From L227-5C sp038209275 (lineage in GTDB: Bacteria > Chloroflexota > Chloroflexia > Chloroheliales > Chloroheliaceae), in assembly GCA_038209275.1 (NCBI GenBank), contig JBBQXW010000419.1, positions 1 to 5,497 on the forward strand: 5,497 nucleotides of DNA, written 5' to 3'. Of this stretch, positions 5,084 to 5,497 are shown in pieces. How positions within the stretch are numbered: the stretch's first letter is position 1; every line of letters begins with the position of its first letter. Both the position numbers and the translations under genes were made by a program. Below the pieces are notes generated by a model. The model made no database searches. It was not told the DNA's origin and was given only the letters and a program-made list of their open reading frames with translations.

Positions 5084-5364
5084 ACTCCCTCGTCATCATC
5101 TTCATAAATATCTTCGCCATCCAAAGCCGTAAAGATTGTTAGCTCTTTATCGTGCAAATAATCTGGTAAAAGTAATTTAGCTGCTTCCGACATTTGGCGC
5201 TTTACTTCCAATCGCTTGAAATCTTCTTGCATAAAATCTTCACCATCAAGTTCGTTCAGCAGCCGTAACTCACCGCCAGGAGCATAATCCGCTTTCAGTA
5301 GTTCGGCGGATGCGGCTAAACGCCGATTTATTTCTTCCTCAGCTAAAGATGAATCTAAACTCAT
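5080..5364 (-). CDS. Acidic 94-aa protein built from two copies of an 'ADY-EL-LDGED' motif
   Basis: Seen: strongly acidic, no membrane segment or signal peptide. Residues 12-48 and 54-90 align without a gap at an offset of 42, with 14 of 37 positions identical. Shared pieces include ..LL..DY....EL.....LDGED. Pattern knowledge: single copies of this motif occur in small proteins encoded beside MazF/PemK-like or other toxins in cyanobacteria and related phyla, so an antitoxin role is plausible; I cannot confirm it here. Start: ATG 5364 overlaps the TGA of the upstream partial gene (ATGA). There is no strong RBS, which suggests reinitiation by ribosomes finishing the upstream gene. The last residues overlap the 83-aa gene start. 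The usual length would be about half, so this looks like a tandem duplication. Confidence 0.82.
   Translation of the reverse strand: MSLDSSLAEEEINRRLAASAELLKADYAPGGELRLLNELDGEDFMQEDFKRLEVKRQMSEAAKLLLPDYLHDKELTIFTALDGEDIYEDDDEGV
5095..5331 (-). repeat. Tandem coding repeat (two 37-codon units) in the 94-aa gene
   Basis: Unit 1 is 5221-5331 (residues 12-48); unit 2 is 5095-5205 (residues 54-90). LDGED is present in both (39-43 and 81-85), DY at 26-27 and 68-69, EL at 32-33 and 74-75. The nucleotide sequences have diverged considerably, so the duplication is old, and conservation is at protein level. Confidence 0.75.
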
Positions 5365-5497
5365 GGTTCGCTAATATTTAGATGAGGTTTAGCTAGTAAA
5401 TTAGCTAATTGCTCATACAGTTGCAATGGCAACCCTAATAATTCTAATATTCGTTTTTGTAATGGCGAAAGGTGTGTCAAATGTCCTTCCTTACCAC
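5361..5497 (-). CDS. C-terminal 44 residues of an unidentified gene; runs off right edge
   Basis: Seen: an open minus-strand frame from 5495 to TGA at 5363-5361, giving a Leu-rich tail with HLSPLQKRILELLGLPLQLY (residues 8-27) and ending AKPHLNISEP. The other two minus frames contain stops. The TGA overlaps the ATG of the 94-aa gene (ATGA), the same coupling as the next junction, which supports a genuine gene end. The 'LSPLQKRILELLGLP..LY' piece is faintly like C-termini of some DDE transposases, but the translational coupling to downstream genes argues for an operon member instead. Too short to identify. Confidence 0.6.
   Translation of the reverse strand, partial: GKEGHLTHLSPLQKRILELLGLPLQLYEQLANLLAKPHLNISEP

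Noticed and set aside
5361..5497. Calling the right-edge fragment a transposase
   Set aside because: The resemblance to transposase C-termini is slight, only 44 residues are visible, and its stop is coupled to the next gene, so the identity is left open.

Overview
The window is a bacterial chromosomal segment of moderate G+C that looks like Chloroflexota, with Cyanobacteria as the second choice. This is an inference. It rests on a DUF4388 (PatA-N-like) protein with a long Pro/Asn/Ser-rich linker, a MoxR/CoxD-type ATPase, small antitoxin-like genes with the 'ADY..~EL..~LDGED' pattern, and palindromic 'GTAGGGGC' dispersed repeats. No rRNA, tRNA or strong taxonomic marker is present. Two genes begin with TTG behind good Shine-Dalgarno sequences.

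Layout, left to right. (1) 1-740, minus strand: the N-terminal 246 residues of a MoxR-family AAA+ ATPase that runs off the left edge. (2) 741-1064: a divergent intergenic region with a probable plus-strand promoter. (3) 1065-1813, plus strand: a two-gene unit joined by an ATGA overlap. It encodes an unrecognised 118-aa protein and a HEPN-domain protein of the '..RAYYAVF..//..RxxADY' type, together resembling a toxin-antitoxin module with an uncharacterised partner. (4) 1828-2766, minus: a DUF4388 protein with a C-terminal winged-helix-like segment. (5) 2860-3396, minus: a stand-alone GNAT acetyltransferase. (6) 3397-3789: non-coding. Most of it is a nested palindromic, MITE/REP-like repeat of about 268 bp (3481-3748) with near-perfect terminal inverted repeats, an inner perfect 26-bp inverted repeat and further hairpins. 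(7) 3790-4797, minus: a Gfo/Idh/MocA NAD(P)-dependent oxidoreductase. (8) 4832-5497, minus: three tightly coupled small reading frames. In order of transcription these are the C-terminal end of an unidentified gene, a 94-aa acidic protein made of two copies of one motif, and an 83-aa antitoxin-like protein. Both junctions are ATGA overlaps, and the oxidoreductase follows after 34 bp.

The most interesting parts are the HEPN/unknown pair, the coupled small-gene cluster with its internally duplicated LDGED protein, and the nested palindrome. The remaining genes are familiar families whose substrates cannot be told from sequence. I see no CRISPR array, phage gene, complete insertion sequence or RNA gene.
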